64,000 nt of DNA from an uncultured Lachnobacterium sp. (GCA_900550545.1 URSS01000001.1:1-64000), one strand, 5' to 3'; counted from the first letter of the stretch, positions 32,030-41,379 are shown. The notes: generated by a model from the letters alone, not told the origin. Numbers and translations are program-made.

Positions 32030-33046
32030 TTAGTCCTCATATCCGTTTGGATTATTCTTCTGCCATCTCCAGGAATCTGCACACATTTCTTTGATACCAT
32101 ACTGTGCTTTCCATCCAAGCTCTCGTTCTGCTTTACCCGGATCACAATAACATGTAGCAATATCTCCCGGACGACGGTCCTTGATTACATATGGGATTTT
32201 GATATCATTTGCTGCCTCAAAATTCTTTACGATATCAAGAACGCTGTATCCATGGCCTGTTCCAAGATTATAGATACATAATCCAGCCTTTTCTTCAATT
32301 TTCTTTAATGCTTTTACATGTCCAACTGCCAGATCTACCACATGGATGTAATCACGCACACCGGTTCCATCCGGAGTATCATAATCATTTCCAAATACAC
32401 CCAGCTCTTTTAATTTGCCAACTGCAACCTGTGTAATATAAGGCATAAGGTTGTTCGGAATACCATTTGGGTTTTCTCCCATTGTTCCGCTTGGATGAGC
32501 TCCGATTGGATTAAAGTAACGGAGAAGAATTACATTCCACTCGTTGTCTGCTTTGTAAATGTCCGAAAGAATCTGTTCAAGCATAGACTTTGTCCAGCCG
32601 TAAGGATTTGTACACTGTCCCTTCGGGCAGTTCTCGGTAATCGGGATTTCTGCAGGATCTCCGTATACAGTTGCAGATGAAGAAAAGATAATATTCTTGC
32701 ACCCATTCTGGCGCATTACATCTACCAGTGTCAATGTTCCTGCGATATTGTTGTTGTAATATTCCCAAGGCTTTGCAACAGATTCACCAACCGCTTTCAA
32801 TCCCGCAAAATGAATACAGCTGTCAATCTTCTGCTCCGCAAAAATCTTGTTTAAAATATCCCGGTCAAGAATATCGCCCTTATAGAACGTCACTTTCTTA
32901 CCTGTCAATGCCTCTACTCTTTCCAATGACTTTTCAGATGCATTGGATAAATTGTCCAACACAACAACTTCATAGCCTGCATCCAATAATTCTACACATG
33001 TATGACTTCCGATATATCCAGCTCCACCAGTAACTAAAATTGCCAT
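32030..33046 (-). CDS. galE: UDP-glucose 4-epimerase
   Basis: 338 residues, full length. SDR-type NAD-binding motif TGGAGYIGSHTCVELLDAGY at the N-terminus, the IIFSSSATVYGDP segment, and the YGWTK active-site Tyr/Lys pair near residues 149-153; GYSVLDIV and RRPGDIATCYCDP complete the family pattern. It interconverts UDP-glucose and UDP-galactose for galactose use and glycan synthesis. The gene stands alone, divergent from an AraC-type regulator; no other Leloir gene is next to it. Confidence 0.97.
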   Translation of the reverse strand: MAILVTGGAGYIGSHTCVELLDAGYEVVVLDNLSNASEKSLERVEALTGKKVTFYKGDILDRDILNKIFAEQKIDSCIHFAGLKAVGESVAKPWEYYNNNIAGTLTLVDVMRQNGCKNIIFSSSATVYGDPAEIPITENCPKGQCTNPYGWTKSMLEQILSDIYKADNEWNVILLRYFNPIGAHPSGTMGENPNGIPNNLMPYITQVAVGKLKELGVFGNDYDTPDGTGVRDYIHVVDLAVGHVKALKKIEEKAGLCIYNLGTGHGYSVLDIVKNFEAANDIKIPYVIKDRRPGDIATCYCDPGKAERELGWKAQYGIKEMCADSWRWQKNNPNGYED

Positions 33047-33164
33047 AATTCAGTCTCCTTTTCTTAATTATATTTGGTTTATGTTCCCCATCTCTTTAAT
33101 ATTATTCTAATCCATCCTTCCTCGGTTGTACAGAAGAAAATGTATGCAAAAACATGTAATAATG

Positions 33165-33193
33165 TTGCATAGGCACATTCTTTCCTCTATAAT
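33165..33193 (+). promoter_or_regulatory. Promoter of the AraC-type regulator
   Basis: TTGCAT, 17-bp spacer, TATAAT on the plus strand, about 31 bp before the chosen ATG, which rules out upstream in-frame starts. Confidence 0.7.
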
Positions 33194-33224
33194 AAAGGCA
33201 AAGAAACACAAAAGGAATAATTTT

Positions 33225-34064
33225 ATGAATGATAAATATAAAAATTCTTATAAAGCAACCGACAAAGAACTGGTATCTCTTTCCGTATACAACGTAGGCT
33301 ATCAGCGATGTGATGCAAATTACCAATGGGGTCCCGGTATTCGTGACCACTATCTCATACATTATATCATCTCCGGCAAAGGCACTTACAAGCTCGGAAC
33401 CTCTGTTCATGCACTAGAGGAAGGCGATGCTTTCCTTGTCTATCCCAACACGGAAGTCGTTTATCAGGCAGATGAAACAGATCCCTGGGAATATGCCTGG
33501 GTGGGATTTACCGGGAGCGATGCAGCAACGATCTTGCAGGCAACGGATTTTTCAAAAAACGCCCCCTTTATCCATGATGTAAAAAACGGGAACGAAATCA
33601 AGCGTCAGCTTCTGCATATTTATGATGCCAGAGGAAACGGATTTGAACACGCAGTAGAAATGACCGGTCGTCTGTATACTACACTTGCGCTTTTCATTCA
33701 ATGTGCACATAAAAAAGAAACACAAAATTCAGCCAACACTTATGTCCAGAAAAGCATCGAATATATCAGTGCCAATTATTCCTATCCGATTACCGTCGAA
33801 GACATAGCTTCTTATGTTGGTTTAAGCCGCAGTCACCTCTTTCGTTCCTTTGAAATAGTTATGCAGCAATCTCCAAAAGAGTATCTTACCGACTTTCGCA
33901 TGAAACAGGCCTGCTATCTGTTAGAACATTCGAACCTTTCCATTACCGCAATCGCTAATTCGGTAGGATTTGATAATGGTTTATATTTTTCCAAAACATT
34001 CCATAAGAAAAAAGGCCTCTCCCCAAAAGAATATCGTGTAACGCAAAAAAAATCCGGACAATAG
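33225..34064 (+). CDS. AraC-family transcriptional regulator with cupin sensor domain
   Basis: 279 residues from the ATG that follows AAGGAA and a promoter. N-terminal AraC-type cupin sensor (about 15-150, with HYIISGKGTYKLG and LEEGDAFLVYPNT) and C-terminal double helix-turn-helix (about 180-275: TVEDIASYVGLSRSHLFRSF and SITAIANSVGFDNGLYFSK). Such proteins usually activate sugar-use genes. It is divergent from galE, a possible but unproven target. The TAG stop lies in the loop of the shared terminator hairpin. Confidence 0.92.
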   Translation: MNDKYKNSYKATDKELVSLSVYNVGYQRCDANYQWGPGIRDHYLIHYIISGKGTYKLGTSVHALEEGDAFLVYPNTEVVYQADETDPWEYAWVGFTGSDAATILQATDFSKNAPFIHDVKNGNEIKRQLLHIYDARGNGFEHAVEMTGRLYTTLALFIQCAHKKETQNSANTYVQKSIEYISANYSYPITVEDIASYVGLSRSHLFRSFEIVMQQSPKEYLTDFRMKQACYLLEHSNLSITAIANSVGFDNGLYFSKTFHKKKGLSPKEYRVTQKKSGQ

Positions 34065-34077
34065 CTTGTCCGGATTT
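34050..34077. terminator. Bidirectional terminator, araC-type gene / rplT
   Basis: Perfect 12-bp stem aaatccggacaa / ttgtccggattt around a TAGC loop that contains the regulator's stop codon; A-run before and T/A-rich after, so it serves the convergent rplT operon too. Confidence 0.88.
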
Positions 34078-34094
34078 ATATATCACTTGAAGTA

Positions 34095-34451
34095 TTATGC
34101 TAAAGCTTTCTTTGCAACTTCTACAAGTTTTGCAAAACCTTCTGCATCTGTAACAGCCATATCAGCTAATACCTTACGGTTCAAATCAGCTCCAGCGAGC
34201 TTTAAGCCGTGCATGAACTGGCTGTATGAAAGTCCGTTTAAACGAGCTGCAGCGTTGATACGTGCAATCCATAACTGACGAAACTGTCTCTTTCTCTCTT
34301 TACGTCCAGCATAAGAACTTGTTAAGGCTCTCATTACGGACTGTTTAGCTACACGATACTGCTTAGAACGAGCTCCTCTGTATCCCTTTGCTAACTTTAA
34401 AACTCTATTATGTCTTTTCTTAGCGCCTAATCCGCCTTTAACTCTTGCCAT
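34095..34451 (-). CDS. rplT: 50S ribosomal protein L20
   Basis: 118 residues, exact family length, with VKGGLGAKKRHNRVLKLAKGY and SYAGRKERKRQFRQLWIARIN. L20 binds 23S rRNA early in 50S assembly; in B. subtilis it also represses its own infC-rpmI-rplT operon through the leader. Last gene of that operon here. Confidence 0.98.
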   Translation of the reverse strand: MARVKGGLGAKKRHNRVLKLAKGYRGARSKQYRVAKQSVMRALTSSYAGRKERKRQFRQLWIARINAAARLNGLSYSQFMHGLKLAGADLNRKVLADMAVTDAEGFAKLVEVAKKALA

Positions 34452-34475
34452 CTTTTATATCCTCCTTAACAAATC

Positions 34476-34673
34476 TTACATGTATGGTAAAATCTTCTTC
34501 ATATTCTTAACGTTTGTCTGATCAGTCATAGCTGGCTTTCTAAGATTTCTCTTAGTCTTTGTAGTCTTCTTTGTTAAGATATGTCTCTTGTAAGCTTTAT
34601 TTCTCTTTAACTTTCCTGTTCCTGTTACTTTGAAACGTTTTGCAGCAGCTCTGCTAGTCTTCATTTTTGGCAT
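34476..34673 (-). CDS. rpmI: 50S ribosomal protein L35
   Basis: 65 residues, family length. MPKMKTSRAAAKRFKVTGTGK and the basic KRHILTKKTTKTKRNLRKPA are characteristic. It sits between infC and rplT. Confidence 0.98.
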   Translation of the reverse strand: MPKMKTSRAAAKRFKVTGTGKLKRNKAYKRHILTKKTTKTKRNLRKPAMTDQTNVKNMKKILPYM

Positions 34674-34694
34674 TGTTTATTCCTCCTTAAAATG

Positions 34695-35201
34695 TTATCT
34701 TTTCTCTGCCAACACCATACCGATACTTCTACCTTCGATCTTTGGTGCTTTCTCCACTACAGCTACATCGGAGAGATTCTCAGCAATATCATCCAAGATG
34801 TGTTTACTGCTACTCATATGAGCCATCTCACGACCTCTGAATCGAAGTGTGATCTTTACTTTATTTCCTTTTGCAAGGAACTTCTTTGCAGCATTCATCT
34901 TTGTATTCAAATCATTGGTATCAATATTCGGTGACAGACGAATCTCTTTCAGTTCAACTGTCTTCTGCTTTTTCTTGGCATCTTTCTCTTTACGAGCCAG
35001 TTCGTAACGATACTTGCCGTAATCAATCACCTTACAGACAGGTGGCTTCGCATTCGGAGCGATCTTTACAAGATCAAGTCCTGCTTCGTCCGCGATCTTC
35101 TGAGCTTCTCTTGATGAAACAACACCAATCTGCTCTCCATCCGGTCCAATCAGACGAACCTCTCTGTCTCTGATTTGTTCATTAATCATTAATTCGCTAA
35201 T
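34695..35201 (-). CDS. infC: Translation initiation factor IF-3, ATT start codon
   Basis: 168 residues when started at ATT (35201-35199). That codon lies nine bases after GGAGG, while the first in-frame ATG (35189) is 21 bases from it. The ATT-encoded product begins ISELMINEQIRDRE, which aligns with B. subtilis IF-3 (ISKDFIINEQIRARE), itself started at AUU. Further motifs: NAKPPVCKVIDYGKYRYE and KEIRLSPNIDTNDLNTK. IF-3 proofreads start codons and can thereby repress its own AUU-started mRNA. It heads the infC-rpmI-rplT operon behind an attenuator leader. Confidence 0.93.
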   Translation of the reverse strand: MSELMINEQIRDREVRLIGPDGEQIGVVSSREAQKIADEAGLDLVKIAPNAKPPVCKVIDYGKYRYELARKEKDAKKKQKTVELKEIRLSPNIDTNDLNTKMNAAKKFLAKGNKVKITLRFRGREMAHMSSSKHILDDIAENLSDVAVVEKAPKIEGRSIGMVLAEKR

Positions 35202-35345
35202 AGTCTTGTACCTCCAATAAAAAATAGTGGATAGGCAGACTATCCACTATTACATCTAACATACATACGGAATGTTAAAGTATTAACGCTAAGTCGCCCA
35301 ATTGCGCTTAGGTGAGAGTGGATACTCTACTTGTTTCTAACAACT
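35202..35345 (-). promoter_or_regulatory. infC leader with antiterminator/terminator choice (L20-leader type)
   Basis: About 143 nt from the predicted transcription start to the ATT codon. On the minus strand an early TATCCACT (plus 35317-35324) can pair with AGTGGATA of the terminator's 5' arm (plus 35241-35248), so the early segment can block terminator formation. In B. subtilis L20 binding to the infC leader causes premature termination; the same logic is inferred here. Confidence 0.65.
35216..35251 (-). terminator. Attenuator terminator in the infC leader
   Basis: Perfect 12-bp stem aatagtggatag / ctatccactatt with a 5-nt loop, followed by TTTTTATT on the minus strand, directly before the infC ribosome-binding site. 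Confidence 0.82.
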
Positions 35346-35350
35346 ATTAA

Positions 35351-35379
35351 ACTCTATCACACTTTTTTCTCTGTGTCAA
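35351..35379 (-). promoter_or_regulatory. Promoter of infC-rpmI-rplT
   Basis: TTGACA, 17-bp spacer, TAGAGT on the minus strand. Confidence 0.7.
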
Positions 35380-35408
35380 CAGAAAATATCATAATAATTT
35401 TCTCGTAA

Positions 35409-37535
35409 TTATTCAGCCGGCTCCGCTGGTATAAAAATTCTCTGGCTACCAGCAAACTGCTCTTTCGGCACAGCATCTTTTGCTTCCTGACAAAACTGCT
35501 CCTGTGAGTTTACCAGAACTTTTCCTCTTTTGTCAAGCTTTTCATATGTGCCATCTGCCTGCATCACTCTCGCTTTGACGTTATCTGCAAGTTCTACCTC
35601 AAGAATATGCAACGCTTTTTCTTTCAGTTCTTCTTCAAGAACAGGAAAAATAATTTCCACACGACGGTCAAGATTTCTTGGCATCCAGTCTGCACTTCCC
35701 ATATAGACTTCCGTATTTCCATCATTCCAGAAATAGAAAATGCGGCTATGTTCCAGGAAATTTCCAACAATGGAACGAACTGTAATATTCTCACTCACAC
35801 CCGGAATACCAACCTTAAGACAACAAATTCCGCGCACGATCAGATTGATTTTTACGCCAGCTGCCGACGCCTCATACAGTGCCTCTATAATTCCCGGATC
35901 GCAAAGGGAATTCATTTTTGCAACAATGCGTGCTTCACGCCCCTGCTGTGCATGCTTTTTTTCTCTGGCAATCAAATGCAGGAATTTGTCGCGTAACCAG
36001 TACGGTGCCAGAATAAGTTCGTTCCAGGAAAGTGGTTCGGAATATCCGGAAAGCATGTTAAAGACAGCAGTCGCATCTTCACCTATGGATTCTTTGCATG
36101 TAAAAATACCGCAGTCGGTATACAGCTTCGCCGTAGAATCATTATAATTTCCAGTTCCAAGATGAACATATCTGCGGATGCCGTCTTCTTCCCTGCGCAC
36201 AACCAATGCAATCTTACTGTGTGTCTTTAACCCAACGAGTCCATAGATTACATGGCATCCTGCCTGTTCCAGCTTTTTTGCCCATACAATATTGTGTTCC
36301 TCATCAAACCGGGCTTTCAGTTCCACAAGTACCGTAACCTGTTTTCCATTTTCTGCCGCCTGTGCCAGACTGCTGATAATCGGCGAATTGCCACTGACAC
36401 GATACAGTGTCTGCTTGATTGCAAGAACATCCGGATCTACGGATGCCTGACGGATAAAATCTACAACCGGATCAAATGTTTCATACGGATGATGAAGGAA
36501 AATATCGCCTTTACGGATTGCCGCAAAAATATCACTGCCGGGTTCAATTTCCGGAACACGCTGCGGTGTATATGGTTTATAACGCAGATGATCATATCCT
36601 TCAATACCATACAATTTCATAAGAAACGTAAGATCGATTGGACCTGCGATATGGAATACATCTTCCTGTGCCACTTTTAATTCTGTCTTTAAAAACTTCA
36701 ACAGTTTTTTGTCTGCTTTATCTTCAATTTCAAGTCGGATTACTTCGCCCCACTGGCGCATTTTCAGCTTGCTCTCAATCTCCTTTAACAGATCGGATGC
36801 CTCATCCTCATCAATGGTCAGATCCGCATTTCGCATGATACGGTATGGATACGCACACAACACTTTGTAATTTGAAAACAGAATCCCGATATTCCGCTCG
36901 ATAATCTGTTCCAGTAAAATAAATGACTTTGTTCCTTCTTCACTCGGAATCTGTACCAGACGCGGAAGCACACTCGGTACCTGTACCGTTGCAAAAACCG
37001 TCTCATCCCCTGCCTGTTTGCTGCTTAACAGTGCCGCAATATTCAAAGTCTTATTTCGGATGAGCGGAAACGGACGTGACGCATCCACCGCCATAGGCGT
37101 AAGAACCGGATAGACACTCTCCATAAAATAACGATCCACAAATTTTTCCTGTTCCTTTGTCAGATCCTCGTAAGCATCCACCAGATAAATGCCTTCTTTG
37201 TTCATCAAAGGAACAAGCGAGCGTGTATACGTGTTGTACTGTGTATTGACCAATTCCCGCGTCGCACTGTTGATTGCAGCAAGCTGCTCTCCTGCGGTCA
37301 TTCCTGCGATATCACGTTTTTTGTAATTCGCATGAACCATGTCAAGCAATGATGCAACTCTTACCATAAAAAATTCATCCAGATTTGAAGAGGTAATACT
37401 CACAAATTTCAGTCTCTCTAAAAGTGGAATAGACTTATCTTTTGCCTCACTCAATACACGATTATCAAATTTAATCCAGCTCAATTCGCGGTTATCATAA
37501 TAACTTGGATTTTTAAAATCAATCTTTGCTTCCAT
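35409..37535 (-). CDS. ppk1: Polyphosphate kinase 1
   Basis: 708 residues, normal PPK1 length. N-terminal domain starts NRELSWIKFDNRVLSEA; the two catalytic-domain histidine motifs are KTHSKIALVV and YVHLGTGNYND (about 435-465); the C-terminal domain has WMPRNLDRRVEIIFPV. It polymerises ATP gamma-phosphate into polyphosphate. It lies 10 bp downstream of a Ppx/GppA gene that encodes the opposing hydrolase activity. Confidence 0.96.
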   Translation of the reverse strand: MEAKIDFKNPSYYDNRELSWIKFDNRVLSEAKDKSIPLLERLKFVSITSSNLDEFFMVRVASLLDMVHANYKKRDIAGMTAGEQLAAINSATRELVNTQYNTYTRSLVPLMNKEGIYLVDAYEDLTKEQEKFVDRYFMESVYPVLTPMAVDASRPFPLIRNKTLNIAALLSSKQAGDETVFATVQVPSVLPRLVQIPSEEGTKSFILLEQIIERNIGILFSNYKVLCAYPYRIMRNADLTIDEDEASDLLKEIESKLKMRQWGEVIRLEIEDKADKKLLKFLKTELKVAQEDVFHIAGPIDLTFLMKLYGIEGYDHLRYKPYTPQRVPEIEPGSDIFAAIRKGDIFLHHPYETFDPVVDFIRQASVDPDVLAIKQTLYRVSGNSPIISSLAQAAENGKQVTVLVELKARFDEEHNIVWAKKLEQAGCHVIYGLVGLKTHSKIALVVRREEDGIRRYVHLGTGNYNDSTAKLYTDCGIFTCKESIGEDATAVFNMLSGYSEPLSWNELILAPYWLRDKFLHLIAREKKHAQQGREARIVAKMNSLCDPGIIEALYEASAAGVKINLIVRGICCLKVGIPGVSENITVRSIVGNFLEHSRIFYFWNDGNTEVYMGSADWMPRNLDRRVEIIFPVLEEELKEKALHILEVELADNVKARVMQADGTYEKLDKRGKVLVNSQEQFCQEAKDAVPKEQFAGSQRIFIPAEPAE

Positions 37536-37545
37536 AGATACCTCC

Positions 37546-39084
37546 TCAGCAATTATATATGCGCTTCTGTTTCAAAATCGGCTTCATGCTGTAAATATTT
37601 TCAAAATATGCGGTCTTTGCCTCAAACAATGCCTCCTCGAGTGATATGTCTTCAAAAGCCTCTACTGTGAATACCAGATTACGGTCCTTGACTGCGATCC
37701 GGATATTTTTAAATTTCTGTTTGTGGCTCTGGTCTAATGCATTGGCCACTCGAAGAATGGCAGATAATTTGGCAACGCACAAATAATCGCCTTCGCTCAG
37801 CCGGTCTGACAATTCTTCGTACGGATCGAGTGGCAATGTATTATACAATACGACCATTGCTACGATTTCACGTTCCTGATGCGTCAGTCCAATAATCTCC
37901 GATGACATAATAATATGGTAGGCATTCTCCGGAGATTCCGAAAGACTTACATATTTTCCACAATCATGCAGCATCGTTGCCACTTCCAGCAAAAGTCTCT
38001 GTCTTTTACCAAGTCCATGCACTTTTTTCATTGCATCAAAAATCTTTGTAGAAAGTTTTGACAATGCCTCAATATGTGGTGTATAGCTGTTGTAATGCTG
38101 TGACAGGAAATGCGCTGCCGAAAGAACATCCGAATCAAAATCATGTGTAAGAGAAAGCAGCTTATTACGCTGTCCGTAATCATATGCAATACCATCCTGT
38201 ATATTTGCTCCCGGTACCCAGACTGTCTTTGGACAAATACTCTGTACCAGTGTTTTAAAAAGAATGATTGCCGGTATAATCAATGGTTCCCGGTCATTTG
38301 ACAGATTCAGTTCATATGTGATTTCTTCGAGTGTCTTTTTCTGAAGCTTGTCAATAAATTTTACAAATTTCTCTGATTTTACCTGACGTTTTTTCTGCTC
38401 ATTTTCATCAATTTTCCGAATCAGTTCAGTTGCATAATCGCTGATCAGGATGACATAATCCACAGTCTCTGTCATATACATGGCACGAAAAGCTTCCAGC
38501 TTTTTGTTCATATACTCTTCAATCTGTTTCTCATACAAAGCAAGTGAATGGCCTCTGTCACTTAACAGATTATACAGGCGCATGATTCCTGCCTCGATAT
38601 GCTGTGTTGTAATCAGCCTTCCCTCACGGAAAATGGTGATCTGTACGCTTGCGCCTCCCACATCGACCACAGCAGCACTCGTCTGTATCATTTTTTCAAA
38701 AGCTTCCTGTCCCGCTACGGATTTGTAACTGATAAAACGATGTTCTGAATTGCTGACCACCTTCACACGAAATCCCGTGCGCAAATACACCTGATTCAAT
38801 ACAAACAATTCATTTTCTGCATCACGCAGTACTGCAGACGCATATACTTCATAATCTTTCACACGATAACTTTCCATGATTTCTTTGAACTGTGCCAATG
38901 TTTCACACAGCTCTTCCACACGCTCATATCCGATCCTGCCCTCCACGAAAGCATCGCTTCCCAAATCCAGCCGGGCGCGAATATGATCTACCTGATGAAA
39001 CTTCTTTTTATCCATGAACTCAAAAACTTTCAGACTGACATCATAAGTTCCGATATATATTGCTGCAAATGTATGAACTGCCAT
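37546..39084 (-). CDS. ppx: Ppx/GppA phosphatase with C-terminal HD domain
   Basis: 512 residues from the ATG after AAGGGG, placed between the pheA stop and the conserved start. Actin-like ASKHA fold: AAIYIGTYDVSLKVFE (phosphate-1), AAVVDVGGASVQITIF (phosphate-2). C-terminal HD-type region contains EVATMLHDCGKYVSLSE. Family members hydrolyse polyphosphate or pppGpp; which one cannot be told, but the neighbour ppk1 favours polyphosphate. The first glycine-rich motif (YIGTYD) is less canonical than the usual DIGSNS. Confidence 0.88.
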   Translation of the reverse strand: MAVHTFAAIYIGTYDVSLKVFEFMDKKKFHQVDHIRARLDLGSDAFVEGRIGYERVEELCETLAQFKEIMESYRVKDYEVYASAVLRDAENELFVLNQVYLRTGFRVKVVSNSEHRFISYKSVAGQEAFEKMIQTSAAVVDVGGASVQITIFREGRLITTQHIEAGIMRLYNLLSDRGHSLALYEKQIEEYMNKKLEAFRAMYMTETVDYVILISDYATELIRKIDENEQKKRQVKSEKFVKFIDKLQKKTLEEITYELNLSNDREPLIIPAIILFKTLVQSICPKTVWVPGANIQDGIAYDYGQRNKLLSLTHDFDSDVLSAAHFLSQHYNSYTPHIEALSKLSTKIFDAMKKVHGLGKRQRLLLEVATMLHDCGKYVSLSESPENAYHIIMSSEIIGLTHQEREIVAMVVLYNTLPLDPYEELSDRLSEGDYLCVAKLSAILRVANALDQSHKQKFKNIRIAVKDRNLVFTVEAFEDISLEEALFEAKTAYFENIYSMKPILKQKRIYNC

Positions 39085-39097
39085 ACGCTCACCCCTT

Positions 39098-40228
39098 CTA
39101 GTACGTTCCAAGTATTTTAAATGAAATAGTTTCTTCCTTTAATCCCCGCAATGCATTACGTACTGCATTATCTGAAAATGTTCCCTCAAAATCGACAAAG
39201 AAACGATATTCCCAGTTCTTATTCTGAATCGGTCGTGACTGAATATTGATCATATTGATATCATTATAAATAAAATGCGAAAGCGCCTGATACAATGCAC
39301 CACTCTCATGATTTACCTCAAAGCAGATGCTGATACGGTTTGCCTGTGGTGTATAGATTTTCTTTCCTGTCACAACAATAAAACGAGTGGAATTATTTTT
39401 ATTATTCTGGATGGAATTTTTCAGTACTTTTAATCCATAAATTTCTGCATTCTTTGCACTTGCAATGGCTGCCTGATCCACTCTGCCATCTTCTTTTACT
39501 TTCTTTGCAGCCACCGCATTATTGCTCAGGCTGAACTTCTCCCATTCTTTGTGTGCCTCAAGGAAATCACTGCACTGCATCAATGACTGCTTATGGGAAT
39601 ATATTTTCGTAATATCCGATTCCTGTGCATCCGCCAGTCCAAGCAGCGCATGATTGATCCGGATAATCTGTTCGCCAACAATATAATTGTCATATTCTAC
39701 CAGCAGGTCATAATTTTCCGACACGATACCGGCCGATGAATTTTCAATCGGAAGAACTGCATAATCCGCTTTCCCGGTCCGGATAGCCTCCATCGCATCT
39801 TTCCATGTATCCACATGAAAACTGTCACAGTTTTCACCAAAGAATTGTTCCATGGCTTCCTGACTGTATGCTCCTTCCAGTCCCTGAAAGACGATTCTCG
39901 CATTCGAATAATCCAATCCTTTTACCTGCGTAAACTCACAGTCAAAATTAACACCGTGCGCAGTCAGAAGCTGATACTGATTTTTACGGCTCATAGCCAT
40001 AATCTGCTCGAATAACTCCCGCACACCTTTTCGTGTAATATCGGTATGCGTTTTTTCTTCTAACGTATGAAGCTTGGAATCTTCCCGCTCCTTATCGAAG
40101 ATTTGTTTTCCAGTCTCAATTTTGTATTCTGCAACCTCCGTTGTCAGCTGCATGCGTCTCTCATAAAGCTCAACGATTTTATCATCGAGCTCATCAATTT
40201 CATCACGTATTTCCAGTAAATCTCTCAT
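39098..40228 (-). CDS. pheA: Bifunctional chorismate mutase / prephenate dehydratase
   Basis: 376 residues. AroQ chorismate mutase domain at about 1-90 (LEIRDEIDELDDKIVELYERR), prephenate dehydratase at about 110-285 (VFQGLEGAYSQEA, ADYAVLPIENSSAGIV, the catalytic NSTRFIVV), and a C-terminal ACT domain (HESGALYQALSHF, MINIQSRPIQ) for phenylalanine feedback. It converts chorismate to phenylpyruvate. No T-box leader is visible upstream. It ends 13 bases before ppx. Confidence 0.95.
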   Translation of the reverse strand: MRDLLEIRDEIDELDDKIVELYERRMQLTTEVAEYKIETGKQIFDKEREDSKLHTLEEKTHTDITRKGVRELFEQIMAMSRKNQYQLLTAHGVNFDCEFTQVKGLDYSNARIVFQGLEGAYSQEAMEQFFGENCDSFHVDTWKDAMEAIRTGKADYAVLPIENSSAGIVSENYDLLVEYDNYIVGEQIIRINHALLGLADAQESDITKIYSHKQSLMQCSDFLEAHKEWEKFSLSNNAVAAKKVKEDGRVDQAAIASAKNAEIYGLKVLKNSIQNNKNNSTRFIVVTGKKIYTPQANRISICFEVNHESGALYQALSHFIYNDINMINIQSRPIQNKNWEYRFFVDFEGTFSDNAVRNALRGLKEETISFKILGTY

Positions 40229-40352
40229 AAATGTACTCCTTCAATTCTTATTAAAATTCTATTACACATCCTTATAAAAGGCAAGTAATCCTTGAAAGAT
40301 TCTCCGGTAATATGTATGATTATAAGTATATTTTACACAGGAGGCTTACAAT

Positions 40353-41369
40353 ATGAAAAAATCAAAACTGATCTTGCTGATTTTTGTATTTATTCTCATT
40401 CTTGGAGGTATTGCACTTTTTACCAACCTGAAAGACAAAACTATCTATAATAAAAGCTACGTAAACGGAAATTCTGCCGGAAATCTGTACAATGCCGGGC
40501 TGTTCTGCGAAGACAGTGGCACCATCTTTTTTGCCAACCCGGATGACAATTACCGGTTATATTCCATGGATTCCAATGGAAACCATTTAAAAAAGCTTTG
40601 TGATGATACTGTCATGTACATCAATGCAGACGAACACTATATTTACTATGTCCGAAATAACGACCGTAACAGTGCCAGCTTCGCTTTTTTCACTTTTGAC
40701 AACAACAGCCTGTGCCGCGTCACACGTAAGGGTAAAAATTTAAAAATCCTTGATCCGGATCCTTGCATTTACGCAACTTTGATCGGTAATTATGTGTACT
40801 ATCTCCACTATGACAAAGACCAAGCGACAACGCTTTACAAAGTCGGAATTGATGGAAAAGGTCGGACAAAAGTCAGCGACAGCTATCTCTTCACCTGCAG
40901 TACACTCGGTCAGTATTTTTATTCAAACGGAACAACGACCGACGGCTGTCTGTATCAGTACGATTCGGTATCGGATGAAATGACCAAGATTTATGATTGC
41001 AACTGTTACAAACCTATTGTGTCCGGAACTGATAATGTTTATTACCTGGACGTAGATCAGAATAATGCGTTAGTACATACCAATATATCCGCAGGCAATC
41101 CACGGACACTTACTACGGACAGCATTGATCTCTATAATGTGTACGGAAGTTATATTTATTATCAAAGATACTCTGAGGATCATCCCGCACTATGCATGAT
41201 CAAAAACGATGGAAGTGACTTCAAAGAACTCGCACAGGGAAACTATTCCAACATCAATGTCACTTCCAACCGTATTTATTTTACCGACTTTAAAACACGA
41301 CAGGTCTTCTATACCTCAACTTCCAATCCCGGAGAACTGACATCGTTTCATCCTGGTGTTGCGAAATAG
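40353..41369 (+). CDS. Membrane-anchored DUF5050-like repeat protein
   Basis: 338 residues. One N-terminal membrane segment (LILLIFVFILILGGIALF) then an extracytoplasmic region of repeats each holding I(Y/F)Y or (Y/F)Y followed by LYxxDxxG-like turns (YRLYSMDSNGNHLKKL, TTLYKVGIDGKGRTKV, LCMIKNDGSDFKEL), the pattern of the DUF5050 beta-propeller-like family. No catalytic residues seen; role unknown. The ATG follows AGGAGG. Convergent with polC across a perfect terminator. Confidence 0.78.
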   Translation: MKKSKLILLIFVFILILGGIALFTNLKDKTIYNKSYVNGNSAGNLYNAGLFCEDSGTIFFANPDDNYRLYSMDSNGNHLKKLCDDTVMYINADEHYIYYVRNNDRNSASFAFFTFDNNSLCRVTRKGKNLKILDPDPCIYATLIGNYVYYLHYDKDQATTLYKVGIDGKGRTKVSDSYLFTCSTLGQYFYSNGTTTDGCLYQYDSVSDEMTKIYDCNCYKPIVSGTDNVYYLDVDQNNALVHTNISAGNPRTLTTDSIDLYNVYGSYIYYQRYSEDHPALCMIKNDGSDFKELAQGNYSNINVTSNRIYFTDFKTRQVFYTSTSNPGELTSFHPGVAK

Positions 41370-41379
41370 GTTCTAAAAT

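Noticed and set aside
33126..33224. Longer AraC-type protein starting at 33126
   Set aside because: A TTGCAT-N17-TATAAT promoter lies inside the extension, and the ATG at 33225 has its own ribosome-binding site.
40229..40352. T-box or attenuator upstream of pheA
   Set aside because: The gap is only 124 bp and shows neither the T-box sequence nor a terminator with competing arms.
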